IMG/VR virus record: IMGVR_UViG_3300028809_000005 | Location: 1 to 38,790 of that record | DNA length: 38,790 nt | Reading direction: 5' to 3' (one strand) | From: a virus | In this document: one piece after another, positions 1-7,175 of the stretch | Layout of the letters: each line of letters opens with the position of its first letter | Numbering within the stretch: the first letter of the stretch is position 1 | Notes under the pieces: model-generated | The model's input: the letters and a program-made list of their open reading frames with translations, nothing else | Told to the model about the DNA's origin: nothing | The model's database searches: none | Position numbers and translations under genes: made by a program

Positions 1-127
1 AAAGTCGTAGTGCCATTCCCGCCCCTGCGGATCGGCCACACTTGTAAAGTAACAGGTAAGTACCATATTTGCATCTCCTGCCTTATTTCTTCCCTTGCGC
101 TCCGCTCCCTCTCTATACGGCACATAT
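1..127. repeat. Terminal direct repeat, copy 1 (circular-assembly overlap)
   Basis: Bases 1-127 are identical to bases 38664-38790. The repeat lies inside one continuous reading frame (the large glycosyltransferase) and that frame joins perfectly across it. A 127-base exact overlap is the usual signature of a circular contig from an assembler with a k-mer of 127; this is inference. A true short terminal repeat would look the same in sequence alone. Confidence 0.93.
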
Positions 128-801
128 TCCGCACTGTTCAGCCTAGATTCATAAATCGGCTTATTCCTCATGATCTGCGCCCGACGTTCCATGCCTGTAC
201 AGGTTGAAAAGCCTTCCTGATGTTCGTCGGCAGAATAGAACAACCCGGCGCTGTTTGCTACGTCCATGTAACGGAATGTGGTTAGGCCGGCGTTGTAGAT
301 ACGGTTGGATAGATCCGGGTGATCGTATCCCCATTTCCCAAACACTGGATCCATGCCCCCCACATATTGCAACACGGATGAATGGAAATACATCATGCAG
401 CCACGGGCATGGGAATAGGCGACGATCTTATCGTCCCTGTAAATCTCCACTGTGTCGTTTAATTTCTTGCCGGTAGCAAAATCCTTGAATATGTACATCA
501 AATGCGGTTGACCGGCATTAATATACGGCTCCCACCAATTATCTGCAATGGAATGGGTGTCATCATCAAAAAGAAAGATATGTTCGCAATCATCGAGCAG
601 TTCAAGGCACTTGTTTTTCGCTGCCGCCACACCTACATTTTTTTCAAAACGGAACGTAGCGCCCTCAATAGGTACTGGACTGGCGTCGTCCACAATCACC
701 AATTTGCAGTTTGGCGGCAAAAGCGGCTCCATCTTTTCAATCCATGTTTTCAAATATTCGTTGCGGCCGTGGCATGTAACGCCTATCCCAATTTTATCCA
801 T
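1..801 (-). CDS. Two-domain glycosyltransferase, N-terminal part (continues at 38663)
   Basis: This is the first 267 codons of a 480-residue protein interrupted by the window ends. The start is the ATG at 801, whose A is shared with the TAA stop of the upstream gene (TAATG). The N-terminal domain looks like a GT-A, family-2-like transferase: an opening strand with IGIGVTCHGR, VDDA at residues 37-40, and an acidic FLFDDDT at 76-82 that would hold the nucleotide-sugar metal ion. A later GMDPVFGKWGYDHPDLSNRI stretch resembles the acceptor-side motif of such enzymes. A cytoplasmic enzyme moving a sugar from a nucleotide donor is expected; the acceptor is unknown. The gene sits in a transferase cassette with a methyltransferase and a second glycosyltransferase. 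Confidence 0.8.
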   Translation of the reverse strand, partial: MDKIGIGVTCHGRNEYLKTWIEKMEPLLPPNCKLVIVDDASPVPIEGATFRFEKNVGVAAAKNKCLELLDDCEHIFLFDDDTHSIADNWWEPYINAGQPHLMYIFKDFATGKKLNDTVEIYRDDKIVAYSHARGCMMYFHSSVLQYVGGMDPVFGKWGYDHPDLSNRIYNAGLTTFRYMDVANSAGLFYSADEHQEGFSTCTGMERRAQIMRNKPIYESRLNSAEYVPYREGAERKGRNKAGDANMVLTCYFTSVADPQGREWHYDF

Positions 802-1199
802 TAAATTGATTTTAATCTGTAAATAACATCATCGGATGTATGTCCGTCATATTCTGGTGCCTGCTCTAATTCAACTGCATACCAGCAATTGCCCCATTCT
901 GAAATTGGCAAGTGATAGGTCACCTGTTCCCCCGGCTTGGAATTAATACCCATAATAAACCATCCATCCCAAACAGTTCCATCACTATGCGCCTTACTTT
1001 TCCATACTGATTTCCTGCCACCATACAAAGTATCGTTATCCGCCATCAATCGGCATGCAAGTTGAAACAGCGCTATCCTATGGACATACAGTTCGCCAAA
1101 GGTGTGATAGCCATCCGAAATGTCATTAGTATTGGAGCATTTTTCTTTTATAAGCCGATTAATGTAGTCAACGCCGGGGTTTAGTCTTATTTCGTCCAT
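801..1199 (-). CDS. Conserved phage protein of unknown function
   Basis: 132 residues. The segments SDGYHTFGELYVHRIALF, WKSKAHSDGTVWDGWFIMGI and VTYHLPISEW match, from memory, a protein widespread in tailed phages that is usually left as hypothetical. Typical copies share the order DGYHTF...LYEHR...W.SK.H.DG...DGWF.AGI...ITYHLP...W...E...APE.DGHT, and this protein ends the same way with EYDGHTSDDVIYRLKSI. I know of no established function. Its stop overlaps the start of the glycosyltransferase by one base, and about 90 bases separate it from the methyltransferase upstream. Confidence 0.75.
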   Translation of the reverse strand: MDEIRLNPGVDYINRLIKEKCSNTNDISDGYHTFGELYVHRIALFQLACRLMADNDTLYGGRKSVWKSKAHSDGTVWDGWFIMGINSKPGEQVTYHLPISEWGNCWYAVELEQAPEYDGHTSDDVIYRLKSI

Positions 1200-1288
1200 A
1201 ATCTCAAATTAAAAAAGGATTGGTTTCGCCGCCTCTACACGACTACTCCCAATCCCGGAATAATTTGTTTTTGTAGAGGAATACTAAG

Positions 1289-1927
1289 TTATGATTTCTT
1301 TTTGATAATTACGAGTTCCTTATATACATGGACATACTCGATGTCGTCATATAAGAACATCTCATCCTTATATTTTTCTTCTATAAAATCGCAGTTTACA
1401 GAGTGGAGTATTCGGCTGAAGAATCCCATTGCGGTACCTTTTGCCCCTGGCCGTGGGTCGCTATCCTCATAATACGGGTTATAACTTGAATGAAGATCTT
1501 CGACACAATACAAGCCGCCGGGCGCAAGCACAGGCCAAAGGTTCTTAAACGTGGCGATGATGTCGGCGTTTATGTGGCTTCCATCGTCGATGATGATATC
1601 TGATCCGATAACAAACGGATTTGTGGCTAATTGCGGATCTTTTGCATCGGAGTGGATGAATTTAATATTCTCAACGGGTCTTTTAGGCTCTATGTCTATC
1701 ATTGTGACATGCCCCAAATTTGCGAGACCTACGTTATATAAGCAAAACCATTCATCCCATGTCATGGCCGATGCTCCGTCTAAATAACCTATTTCTGTTA
1801 GTCTGAATGATGCAGTGTTTCGGTGGTTTATTGCATCCATAAAATACGGCTCGTAAATCCGGCAGTAATCATGTCCAAGGCTGGATTTGTCGCAGTTGTG
1901 TTTGATGGCGATTTGGTCGAGTGTCAT
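1289..1927 (-). CDS. Class I SAM-dependent methyltransferase
   Basis: About 212 residues. Motif I appears as LTEIGYLDGASAMTW, followed by an acidic MIDIEPK that would bind the S-adenosylmethionine ribose, HSDAKD, then DIIIDDGSHINADII (motif IV region) and a GGLYCVEDL strand. This arrangement resembles the sugar- or small-molecule O-methyltransferase group near TylF and cephalosporin-hydroxylase-like families. I chose the ATG at 1927 because it makes a four-base ATGA overlap with the stop of the upstream gene; an ATG at 1939 would add four residues. Placed among two glycosyltransferases, it plausibly methylates a sugar or a glycosylated surface, but the acceptor cannot be read from sequence. 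Confidence 0.75.
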   Translation of the reverse strand: MTLDQIAIKHNCDKSSLGHDYCRIYEPYFMDAINHRNTASFRLTEIGYLDGASAMTWDEWFCLYNVGLANLGHVTMIDIEPKRPVENIKFIHSDAKDPQLATNPFVIGSDIIIDDGSHINADIIATFKNLWPVLAPGGLYCVEDLHSSYNPYYEDSDPRPGAKGTAMGFFSRILHSVNCDFIEEKYKDEMFLYDDIEYVHVYKELVIIKKKS

Positions 1928-2139
1928 AATGAACCGCATTTAGATGACGAATCTTTTTTTTCAGGCTTTCCGTTTACTACATCGCAAAGCGCATCAAATG
2001 TAAGTAGCGGGTCACCTTTACCGCCTTCGTAAAATTGATCTTTTACTACAACTCCCAGCATTGCGGGCAATTCTACCCCATTTAAATAAACCCGATAAAA
2101 ATTTGAAACTGGATCAAACCATACTTGTAATTTTTTCAT
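1924..2139 (-). CDS. Small hypothetical protein
   Basis: 71 residues beginning MKKLQVWFDPVSNFYRVYLN, with no motif I can name. It lies between portal and methyltransferase, 17 bases after the portal stop, and overlaps the methyltransferase start by four bases. The C-terminus is polar and lysine/serine rich. The strand-like start suggests a small beta fold, nothing more. Confidence 0.55.
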   Translation of the reverse strand: MKKLQVWFDPVSNFYRVYLNGVELPAMLGVVVKDQFYEGGKGDPLLTFDALCDVVNGKPEKKDSSSKCGSL

Positions 2140-2156
2140 TGTAGAGGATTTTAAGG

Positions 2157-3617
2157 TTATAGAAGTCCTTCATCTTGGAGCCGCGTCATATCGGCGTCCA
2201 TGTCTTGCGAAGATACGTTAAGATCGTCAATAGTTACAAGATTTGACGGAACATAATATTTATCCATATTCGGATTATCACTGATTGGCTCGCCCTGTAT
2301 CTGCAATTTCTGATTAGGCGTATACCACCACGCCTTTTCCAACCATGTAACCTGACTTGCTTTAGTTTCTTCCAGTTCAGTAAACACTGTCATGTCGAAG
2401 TCAACCACCACGTTTTTACCTTTCAACCCCCAGTCAGTTTGGAATTTACGGTTTAGGCTGTCGCGCTCGCTAATAAGCAGCGGAAGTGCGCAACGAGTAG
2501 TCAATGCCCGTTCACCAGCGGATGCGTTTGCCTGGATCTTGTTTTCAGGGTCATTCATGAGCTGCGAAGGAACGCCCCATACGTTACACAACATTCGCAT
2601 GTCCCATTGTTCAGATGTAATCAAATCGAGATCAGCAGGAGAAAGCCTAATCCGGGTGTGTTTCCAAGGCGAATTAAGGATGCCAATAGAGCCAGCCCGG
2701 CGCGAACCTCCGTTAATGATGGCTTCTATGGTCTCCTTTTGTGCGCCCAATTGTTCCTTAGTAAGTGTATTTAAATACCTAATATATTCAGTATCGTTTG
2801 AATCAGGTGTTAAAATACTGTCAGCTCCGCCGTTTTGGAACTGCGCTAAGCCCTGGGTGACCCCCTCATTTGACCGCTGAATCCTGCGCCATGCTGCCTG
2901 AATTGGAGCAAGCCCGTAAAGCTGCCGCCCGGTCGCGTCCCAGTCGGGATTATAGTACTTCTCATGCAAAATTTCCTCCTTGGTATACGATATAATTGCC
3001 CCCATCTGCAATTCATAGCCAATTTCACGCATTGGGATGGTGTTGGACGCCTTGATAATCATATGCTGGCTCGGCATGTTGTCAATCGACAGCGGCAACC
3101 CTTTATTAAGCCCCCCTACGGCCAATTCGGCTAACTTGTACTTATCCCCTGTAATCAGCTTAAACCCAGCCGTTTCCTCCTGTAGGTCGCTCCATGTCTG
3201 ACTATCATTAGGGTATTTCAGTAATTCAGTTAGCCGGGCGTTGGCGGTATACGGCTTTAGAGCCTTCAGACGCAGCCCCATAACTGTTTTATAGTCCTTA
3301 GCCACCTCGACGGCCTCCGTTTCCCCAAACTGGCTGTAGTTCTTTGTACTCATGGCCCGGCACATGGCGAGGTAGTCGCTATACGCCTTTTCGTCCTCCA
3401 CTGTATATGCCCCCCACTCCGGAACCCGTACTTTGTTGGTTATTAGCCCAATAATTGAGTAGACGATATCATTGTACAGATACCCCTTTTTTATATATAG
3501 ATCCTTCTTATCAGGGTATATCATCACCTGACCGCCCAAATACAGAGAAGCGCCGCCAGGTACACCTGGTGACGCTTTAGTAAATAACCCCGCAATCTTT
3601 TGCCAAATATTTGCCAT
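2157..3617 (-). CDS. Phage portal protein
   Basis: 486 residues, the usual length for an HK97-like portal. Twelve copies would form the ring at the capsid vertex through which DNA is packaged. The identification rests on position (one base after terL), length, and recognisable portal features. These are an N-terminal YNDIVYSIIGLITNKV helix, a central segment with EILHEKYYNPDWDATG and YGLAPIQAAWRRI, then FQNGGADSIL and a GVPSQLMNDPENKIQANAS stretch typical of the stem and clip region. The C-terminus is acidic. The start ATG at 3617 follows terL closely and begins a hydrophobic-basic helix. Confidence 0.85.
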   Translation of the reverse strand: MANIWQKIAGLFTKASPGVPGGASLYLGGQVMIYPDKKDLYIKKGYLYNDIVYSIIGLITNKVRVPEWGAYTVEDEKAYSDYLAMCRAMSTKNYSQFGETEAVEVAKDYKTVMGLRLKALKPYTANARLTELLKYPNDSQTWSDLQEETAGFKLITGDKYKLAELAVGGLNKGLPLSIDNMPSQHMIIKASNTIPMREIGYELQMGAIISYTKEEILHEKYYNPDWDATGRQLYGLAPIQAAWRRIQRSNEGVTQGLAQFQNGGADSILTPDSNDTEYIRYLNTLTKEQLGAQKETIEAIINGGSRRAGSIGILNSPWKHTRIRLSPADLDLITSEQWDMRMLCNVWGVPSQLMNDPENKIQANASAGERALTTRCALPLLISERDSLNRKFQTDWGLKGKNVVVDFDMTVFTELEETKASQVTWLEKAWWYTPNQKLQIQGEPISDNPNMDKYYVPSNLVTIDDLNVSSQDMDADMTRLQDEGLL

Positions 3618-3618
3618 G

Positions 3619-4929
3619 TTAAACCGCCATTAAATTAAAGTGTGGCTTTAGGTCGAAATATTCCCTCATCATCAAAGTATCTGAAAAGTCGGGAGATCGG
3701 CCTATAATTTCTTTTACTTTTTCCTTTGGAACTATCGCATTTTTCCCATCCTTATCTATATCCTTTTTCTTCACTTGCTCCAGTTCCTCGATTATTAACT
3801 GTTTATCTGAATTGTCAACCTGCTCTATGAATAATCCACCGTCATTAATCCTCTTAGCAAGCGCCCAATAACATTGGCTTTTCAGATTAGCGTAGTTTGG
3901 CTTTTCACCCATTATAGTGACCGGCGAACTGCCATTTACAAATCCGGTACAGCCCATTATATCAACTACGCCGCCGCCAACGCCGTCCTCATCTACTATA
4001 ACCCGGCTCAAAGGTATTGAATTTTCTTGCCTTATAAATGCAAGCTTTTCGGCTACTTGGGTAACGGAAAGGCCTTTATATGACTGGATTCGTACACGAT
4101 ACCCTGACCAAACCCCTATAACTGTCTTATCCTGCCCAAACCGCGCAACGTCACAAGTTATGTATTTTTCACCCGTATTTACGTATGAATTAGTAAAGCA
4201 GTCTAAAATACTATCATAGCTTATCAATGCGGCAGGATCGTCGTCGTATTCCCAGTTACCGAACAATAGCCGCTCCTTGCTCTGTTTATCCAGTTTACCG
4301 AGGTTATCTACATAGTGCTTGCTAATATCTGGATTGTCAGTAACTAAAGCTTGAATGAATTTACGATAATTTTCAATATTGCCGTCTCTTGACGGGCGGT
4401 AGAATTGGGAGTAAACCCAATTTTTGGCTGGATTGCAGGTAATAAGCATCTTAGGAATTAGCCCGTATTCATCTAGCATATGCCGGATGCGGGAGAAAAG
4501 AACCGTTTTGGCCTTCTCTACCAGCTGATTGCCTTCATCGATAAAGGCGCCAGTTATTTCCAACGACCCCAGGCTATCAAACTCCGGATCCGACGGCGCA
4601 AATGAAAGATCCTTAAGAAGAATAACGGAGCCATTGGGGAACTCTATAAGGTTCTTAGGGTTGTCGTAGTACTTGTAGTGTAAGTTTGCCTGTAGGCCTT
4701 GTAATTTAGCCACCTTGAAGAATGTGACCAGTGTTGTTTGTTTGAGTGTTGTCAATTCAGATCGGCCCATAACCCAGCGAGTGCCTGGGTACTTGACGGC
4801 GCATTTGAGCAACCAATAACATCCCAATATGCTTTTCCCGCCGCCAGCCGCGCCCCCATAAAGGATTTCAGTGTTAAACTTATCCTCTAAGTAATCAAGC
4901 GCCCGCGTCTGCTTCAGGTTCAGAATCAC
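3619..4929 (-). CDS. terL: Terminase large subunit
   Basis: 436 residues. The ATPase domain has Walker A GGAAGGGKS at residues 25-33, Walker B GAFIDEGNQ with D131-E132, and the coupling motif ITCNPA near 163-168. The RNase H-like nuclease domain follows, with ITCDVARFGQDKT (D260), VIVDEDGVGGG (D313) and SPDFSDTL near the C-terminus supplying the acidic triad. The protein translocates DNA into the prohead through the portal and cuts concatemers. Its start overlaps the small subunit by 35 bases, so the two are probably translationally coupled. Confidence 0.93.
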   Translation of the reverse strand: MILNLKQTRALDYLEDKFNTEILYGGAAGGGKSILGCYWLLKCAVKYPGTRWVMGRSELTTLKQTTLVTFFKVAKLQGLQANLHYKYYDNPKNLIEFPNGSVILLKDLSFAPSDPEFDSLGSLEITGAFIDEGNQLVEKAKTVLFSRIRHMLDEYGLIPKMLITCNPAKNWVYSQFYRPSRDGNIENYRKFIQALVTDNPDISKHYVDNLGKLDKQSKERLLFGNWEYDDDPAALISYDSILDCFTNSYVNTGEKYITCDVARFGQDKTVIGVWSGYRVRIQSYKGLSVTQVAEKLAFIRQENSIPLSRVIVDEDGVGGGVVDIMGCTGFVNGSSPVTIMGEKPNYANLKSQCYWALAKRINDGGLFIEQVDNSDKQLIIEELEQVKKKDIDKDGKNAIVPKEKVKEIIGRSPDFSDTLMMREYFDLKPHFNLMAV

Positions 4930-5368
4930 TTTTGTATGTTTTGGTTTCTGCCCAGTTTACGGTCATGTTGCCGGTGTTATGCACCTCCGTTTTATCTCTC
5001 CATTTTTCAGGCTGGCGATTCATCAGCCAAAACCGGGTTGCCCGGAAGTCTTTTTGAGCAAATCGCTTGTTACGGAACTTCATAGGAGCGCCATTTTCGC
5101 CCATCGCCTCGGTTTCTTCCTCATAATGATACCCCAAAGCCTGATCGTACAAGCTGGCTGCTACCTTCATATCTGCATCCTCTTTTCCGCGCTTGATGGA
5201 CTCAACAAATGTATTATGCTTTAATTTCCAATTGTTTATAGTCGTTTCGGTTACATTAAAGAAGTTTGCAAGCTCTTTATCAGTAGCGCCCAATAAGCAT
5301 AGCTTAAAGGCTTGATCATCAAATTCTGGCCTATAATCTGTAGGCGCTCCCGGTTCACCATTAGCCAT
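4895..5368 (-). CDS. terS: Terminase small subunit
   Basis: 157 residues. A helix-turn-helix lies at about residues 28-51 (ATDKELANFFNVTETTINNW), followed by a segment including ASLYDQALGYHYEEE and RFWLMNRQPEKWRDK. This layout is typical of terminase small subunits that recognise the packaging site and stimulate TerL. The start is ATG 5368, about 20-25 bases downstream of the predicted transcription start from the promoter box at 5397-5404. It is the first gene of the late packaging operon and follows the terminator-promoter array. Confidence 0.85.
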   Translation of the reverse strand: MANGEPGAPTDYRPEFDDQAFKLCLLGATDKELANFFNVTETTINNWKLKHNTFVESIKRGKEDADMKVAASLYDQALGYHYEEETEAMGENGAPMKFRNKRFAQKDFRATRFWLMNRQPEKWRDKTEVHNTGNMTVNWAETKTYKSDSEPEADAGA

Positions 5369-5396
5369 ACATTGAAATTTTTCGATTAATAATACT

Positions 5397-5404
5397 CAAA
5401 TATA
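5397..5404 (-). promoter_or_regulatory. -7 box P1 (TATATTTG) for terS
   Basis: Read leftward the bases are TATATTTG, a perfect TAnnTTTG. The box lies eight bases past hairpin T1 and about 30 bases before the terS start. I see no clear TTTG -33 element, because that position falls inside the hairpin. It is the last promoter box of the array. Confidence 0.6.
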
Positions 5405-5412
5405 GAGAAAAT

Positions 5413-5434
5413 CCCCGACTTTTCAGGGCCGGGG
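5413..5434 (-). terminator. Hairpin T1, terminator-like
   Basis: Leftward transcript: CCCCGG...CGGGG stem followed by ATTTTCTC. The U-tract is weaker than in the other three array terminators. It is followed directly by the P1 box. Confidence 0.6.
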
Positions 5435-5473
5435 AGTAGTTCTACTTAAAAATGAGCGACACGTCCACTAAGG

Positions 5474-5481
5474 TAAATGTA
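5474..5481 (-). promoter_or_regulatory. -7 box P2 (TACATTTA)
   Basis: TAnnTTTa, seven of the eight consensus positions counting the two free ones. It lies about eight to nine bases past hairpin T2. Transcription from here would end at T1 after roughly 60 nt. Confidence 0.45.
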
Positions 5482-5490
5482 ATAAAAAAC

Positions 5491-5510
5491 CCCGAGTTTT
5501 TACGCTCGGG
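5491..5510 (-). terminator. Rho-independent terminator T2
   Basis: Leftward transcript: CCCGAG, loop GUAAAAA-type, CUCGGG, then a G and six U. The six-base GC-rich stem with a clean U-tract is a good intrinsic terminator. Confidence 0.75.
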
Positions 5511-5560
5511 CCTCGTCATCCCGGTGTAGATGGGACTGTTTTAGACCGGCCTGATATATT

Positions 5561-5568
5561 CAAAGATA
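5561..5568 (-). promoter_or_regulatory. -7 box P3 (TATCTTTG)
   Basis: Perfect TAnnTTTG read leftward, seven to eight bases past hairpin T3. A transcript from here would end at T2 after about 70 nt. Confidence 0.5.
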
Positions 5569-5575
5569 ATAAAAA

Positions 5576-5598
5576 AGCCGGACATTTTAAGCCCGGCT
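5576..5598 (-). terminator. Rho-independent terminator T3
   Basis: Leftward transcript: AGCCGG, 11-base loop, CCGGCU, then six U in total including the stem end. Good intrinsic terminator form. Confidence 0.75.
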
Positions 5599-5644
5599 GT
5601 GAAATGAGAACCCCTGGTTTGACGCCATGGAAAATTTCGCAGTT

Positions 5645-5652
5645 CAAATATA
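5645..5652 (-). promoter_or_regulatory. -7 box P4 (TATATTTG)
   Basis: Perfect TAnnTTTG read leftward, seven bases past hairpin T4. A transcript from here would end at T3 after about 65-70 nt. Confidence 0.5.
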
Positions 5653-5659
5653 CAAAAAA

Positions 5660-5677
5660 GGCCGGAATAAACCGGCC
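5660..5677 (-). terminator. Rho-independent terminator T4
   Basis: Leftward transcript: GGCCGG, short AU-rich loop, CCGGCC, then six U. This is the strongest stem in the array. Confidence 0.78.
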
Positions 5678-5736
5678 GGGGGAATCCTACTTACTTATCG
5701 ACTTGCGCCGGGCACTTGGCCGTTTCAGATTCGATA

Positions 5737-5767
5737 CAAATTTACAAAACTCCCCGGATTAGACAAA
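5737..5767 (-). promoter_or_regulatory. Bacteroidota-type promoter P5
   Basis: Leftward: TTTG (5767-5764), exactly 19 bases, then TAAATTTG (5744-5737), a perfect match to the Bacteroidota primary promoter consensus. The predicted start near 5729 is followed by terminator T4 at 5677-5660, with no gene between, so the expected product is an RNA of about 75 nt. Confidence 0.72.
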
Positions 5768-5807
5768 ACAGGGCTAACAATGATTCGTGTATTTGACCCA
5801 CACAAAA

Positions 5808-5822
5808 GCCGCGAAACGCAGC
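5808..5822 (-). terminator. Terminator T5 at end of accessory operon
   Basis: Leftward transcript: GCUGCG, UUU loop, CGCGGC with one G-U pair, then UUUUG. It lies just past the stop of the last small gene at 5831 and probably ends that operon. Confidence 0.65.
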
Positions 5823-5830
5823 ATTAAAAT

Positions 5831-5986
5831 TTATGAAATCATTACTACATCTTTGTTGTCTCCGGCTCTGAAATATATCCTTATTAATTCAGGGTCTATC
5901 CATTCGGGATATTCAGAATTGTATAATTTTACTTCCATATTCAATGGGAATTCCTTCAGCTTATCGATCAATTCTTTAACTGTCAT
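5831..5986 (-). CDS. Small MTVKEL-type phage protein (paralogue 2)
   Basis: 51 residues beginning MTVKELIDKLKEFPLNMEVK. Very small proteins with this start (a short helix, then a strand ending in D/E-x-E-V) are common in phages and have no known function. Its ATG forms an ATGA overlap with the stop of the neighbouring paralogue. It is the last gene of the leftward accessory operon, before terminator T5. Confidence 0.7.
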   Translation of the reverse strand: MTVKELIDKLKEFPLNMEVKLYNSEYPEWIDPELIRIYFRAGDNKDVVMIS

Positions 5987-6129
5987 ACTTCAAAATTTAC
6001 CGGTGTTATGAATACGGTTGTTTCGCTGGATGTCTGTTGCACTTCTTTCACTCCGCCAGATCCCTCTATGATAATTTCGGCATCCAGATTAAATTCGTGG
6101 AGTGTTTCAATTAATTCTCTTACTGTCAT
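5983..6129 (-). CDS. Small MTVREL-type phage protein (paralogue 1)
   Basis: 48 residues beginning MTVRELIETLHEFNLDAEII, clearly related over the first 20 residues to the next gene downstream. The C-termini diverge completely. The pair looks like a tandem duplication. The two genes overlap by four bases (ATGA). Confidence 0.7.
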   Translation of the reverse strand: MTVRELIETLHEFNLDAEIIIEGSGGVKEVQQTSSETTVFITPVNFEV

Positions 6130-6202
6130 ATTATGTAGTTTTAAATGTTAAATAATCGCCAAGGTAGATACCCCGGCCCTGTCATTGTATTCGATGAAAA
6201 CC

Positions 6203-6385
6203 CTATTTCAAATATTTAGCGTCTAACTTTATAAGAAGATATACTGCTGACACAATAATGAAGCTAAAGGCGATGAATCCCCTGACCTTTTCAGGCCAAC
6301 ACGCGATATTAAAATTAGCCTGTACAAAAGCCCCGACTAAATATAAAAATACTCCATATACTAATATTGGTAAGAATGTTTTCAT
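6203..6385 (-). CDS. Small two-helix membrane protein
   Basis: 60 residues with two hydrophobic segments (about residues 4-24 and 36-53) separated by a polar ACWPEKVRG loop. Its ATG overlaps the upstream stop as ATGA. Function unknown. The position in an accessory operon rather than beside the endolysin argues against a holin. Confidence 0.6.
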   Translation of the reverse strand: MKTFLPILVYGVFLYLVGAFVQANFNIACWPEKVRGFIAFSFIIVSAVYLLIKLDAKYLK

Positions 6386-6540
6386 TTTCTTGTTATTTGC
6401 GTTTCGTCAATTTCGTTAAATTCCCCATTTTCATATATATTTGGTTCTCCTGGCATCCACCATCCATTCCAAGTAGCTGCATATTCTGCAATAATCCATT
6501 TCCCATTGTGCTTCACCCAATAATACCCTGACTGTCTCAT
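6382..6540 (-). CDS. Small hypothetical protein, tryptophan-rich
   Basis: 52 residues starting MRQSGYYWVKHNGKWIIAEY and containing TWNGWWMPG. This pattern (x-GYYWVK-x-NGxWxIAxY...W) occurs in short phage proteins of unknown function related to the DUF551-like group. ATGA overlaps exist at both its start (6540) and its stop (6382), which supports it as a real gene despite its size. Confidence 0.7.
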   Translation of the reverse strand: MRQSGYYWVKHNGKWIIAEYAATWNGWWMPGEPNIYENGEFNEIDETQITRK

Positions 6541-6767
6541 TTGTTACTTTTTTTGTTTACGAGTTTAATTATTTTTTCTATATCCTTAACATTAAATCTC
6601 CAATCATGTACTAATATTTCCAATATTTCTGAATCATGATATCCACCCCGTTTTAAAATTGTTGTGGCTACTTCTCCTATCAAATCAGATATTTTCCCCA
6701 CTGTAGTTTCAAAAGAATAATCAGGTCTATGTTTTCCTTTTAAAATGGTACGTATTCTTCGCTTCAT
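6537..6767 (-). CDS. Hypothetical protein
   Basis: 76 residues. Basic N-terminus (MKRRIRTILKGKHRP), then alternating helices with LEILVHDWRFNVKDIEKI. No family recognised. It overlaps genes on both sides by four bases, as expected for this operon. Confidence 0.6.
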   Translation of the reverse strand: MKRRIRTILKGKHRPDYSFETTVGKISDLIGEVATTILKRGGYHDSEILEILVHDWRFNVKDIEKIIKLVNKKSNK

Positions 6768-6991
6768 TTCAGTTTGTTTAAAGCGTTTTCGATTTGTTCA
6801 TCAGTGAACTCCTGATCTCTTAATATCGTGATAATTCGGCCCATTGAAGATGCCTTTAAATCAAACAGGCACTTAGCCGACATATCGCACATCATCTGCA
6901 CAATCTCCTCTGTGCATAAATCCATGTCATGTTTGTAGGCATAGGTTGACGGGAAATGCGTTACAATTATATCAAGTGTTTTCTGCTTCAT
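6764..6991 (-). CDS. Hypothetical helical protein
   Basis: About 75 residues from MKQKTLDIIVTHFPSTYAYK. The C-terminal DQEFTDEQIENALNKLK helix is common in small phage proteins. I chose the ATG at 6991 because the longer start at 7015 would overlap the upstream gene by 44 bases; the shorter start still overlaps by 20. Function unknown. Confidence 0.55.
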   Translation of the reverse strand: MKQKTLDIIVTHFPSTYAYKHDMDLCTEEIVQMMCDMSAKCLFDLKASSMGRIITILRDQEFTDEQIENALNKLK

Positions 6992-7175
6992 GTTTATATA
7001 CGCTTTTTGATACAAGTTTCTTGACCTTTACTTTATCATTATCAATACACCAATCATAATATTTCCCGAAAGCCTCTGCTTCGCTATTAGCTTTAACGCT
7101 TGCATGAGTGTGAGAAATTTCCCATTTATCCCCTTTTATTTCAAAGAAAACAAGCGAAACAGAGTATAAATTCAT
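6972..7175 (-). CDS. Hypothetical protein
   Basis: 67 residues, MNLYSVSLVFFEIKGDKWEI followed by HTHASVKANSEAEAFGKYY. The strand then 'SEAEAFGK' helix recalls small alpha/beta phage proteins with a DUF-like ferredoxin-type shape, but I cannot name a family. It has a four-base overlap with the gene upstream (7172-7175). Confidence 0.55.
   Translation of the reverse strand: MNLYSVSLVFFEIKGDKWEISHTHASVKANSEAEAFGKYYDWCIDNDKVKVKKLVSKSVYKHEAENT

Noticed and set aside
502-826. Rightward ORFs of 92-100 codons near the window start
   Set aside because: They are antisense shadows of the glycosyltransferase N-terminal domain, which has clear motifs.
5627-5827. Rightward 66-codon ORF across the terminator array
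   Set aside because: Runs through hairpins T4 and T5 and promoter P5; its residues are translations of GC-rich stems.
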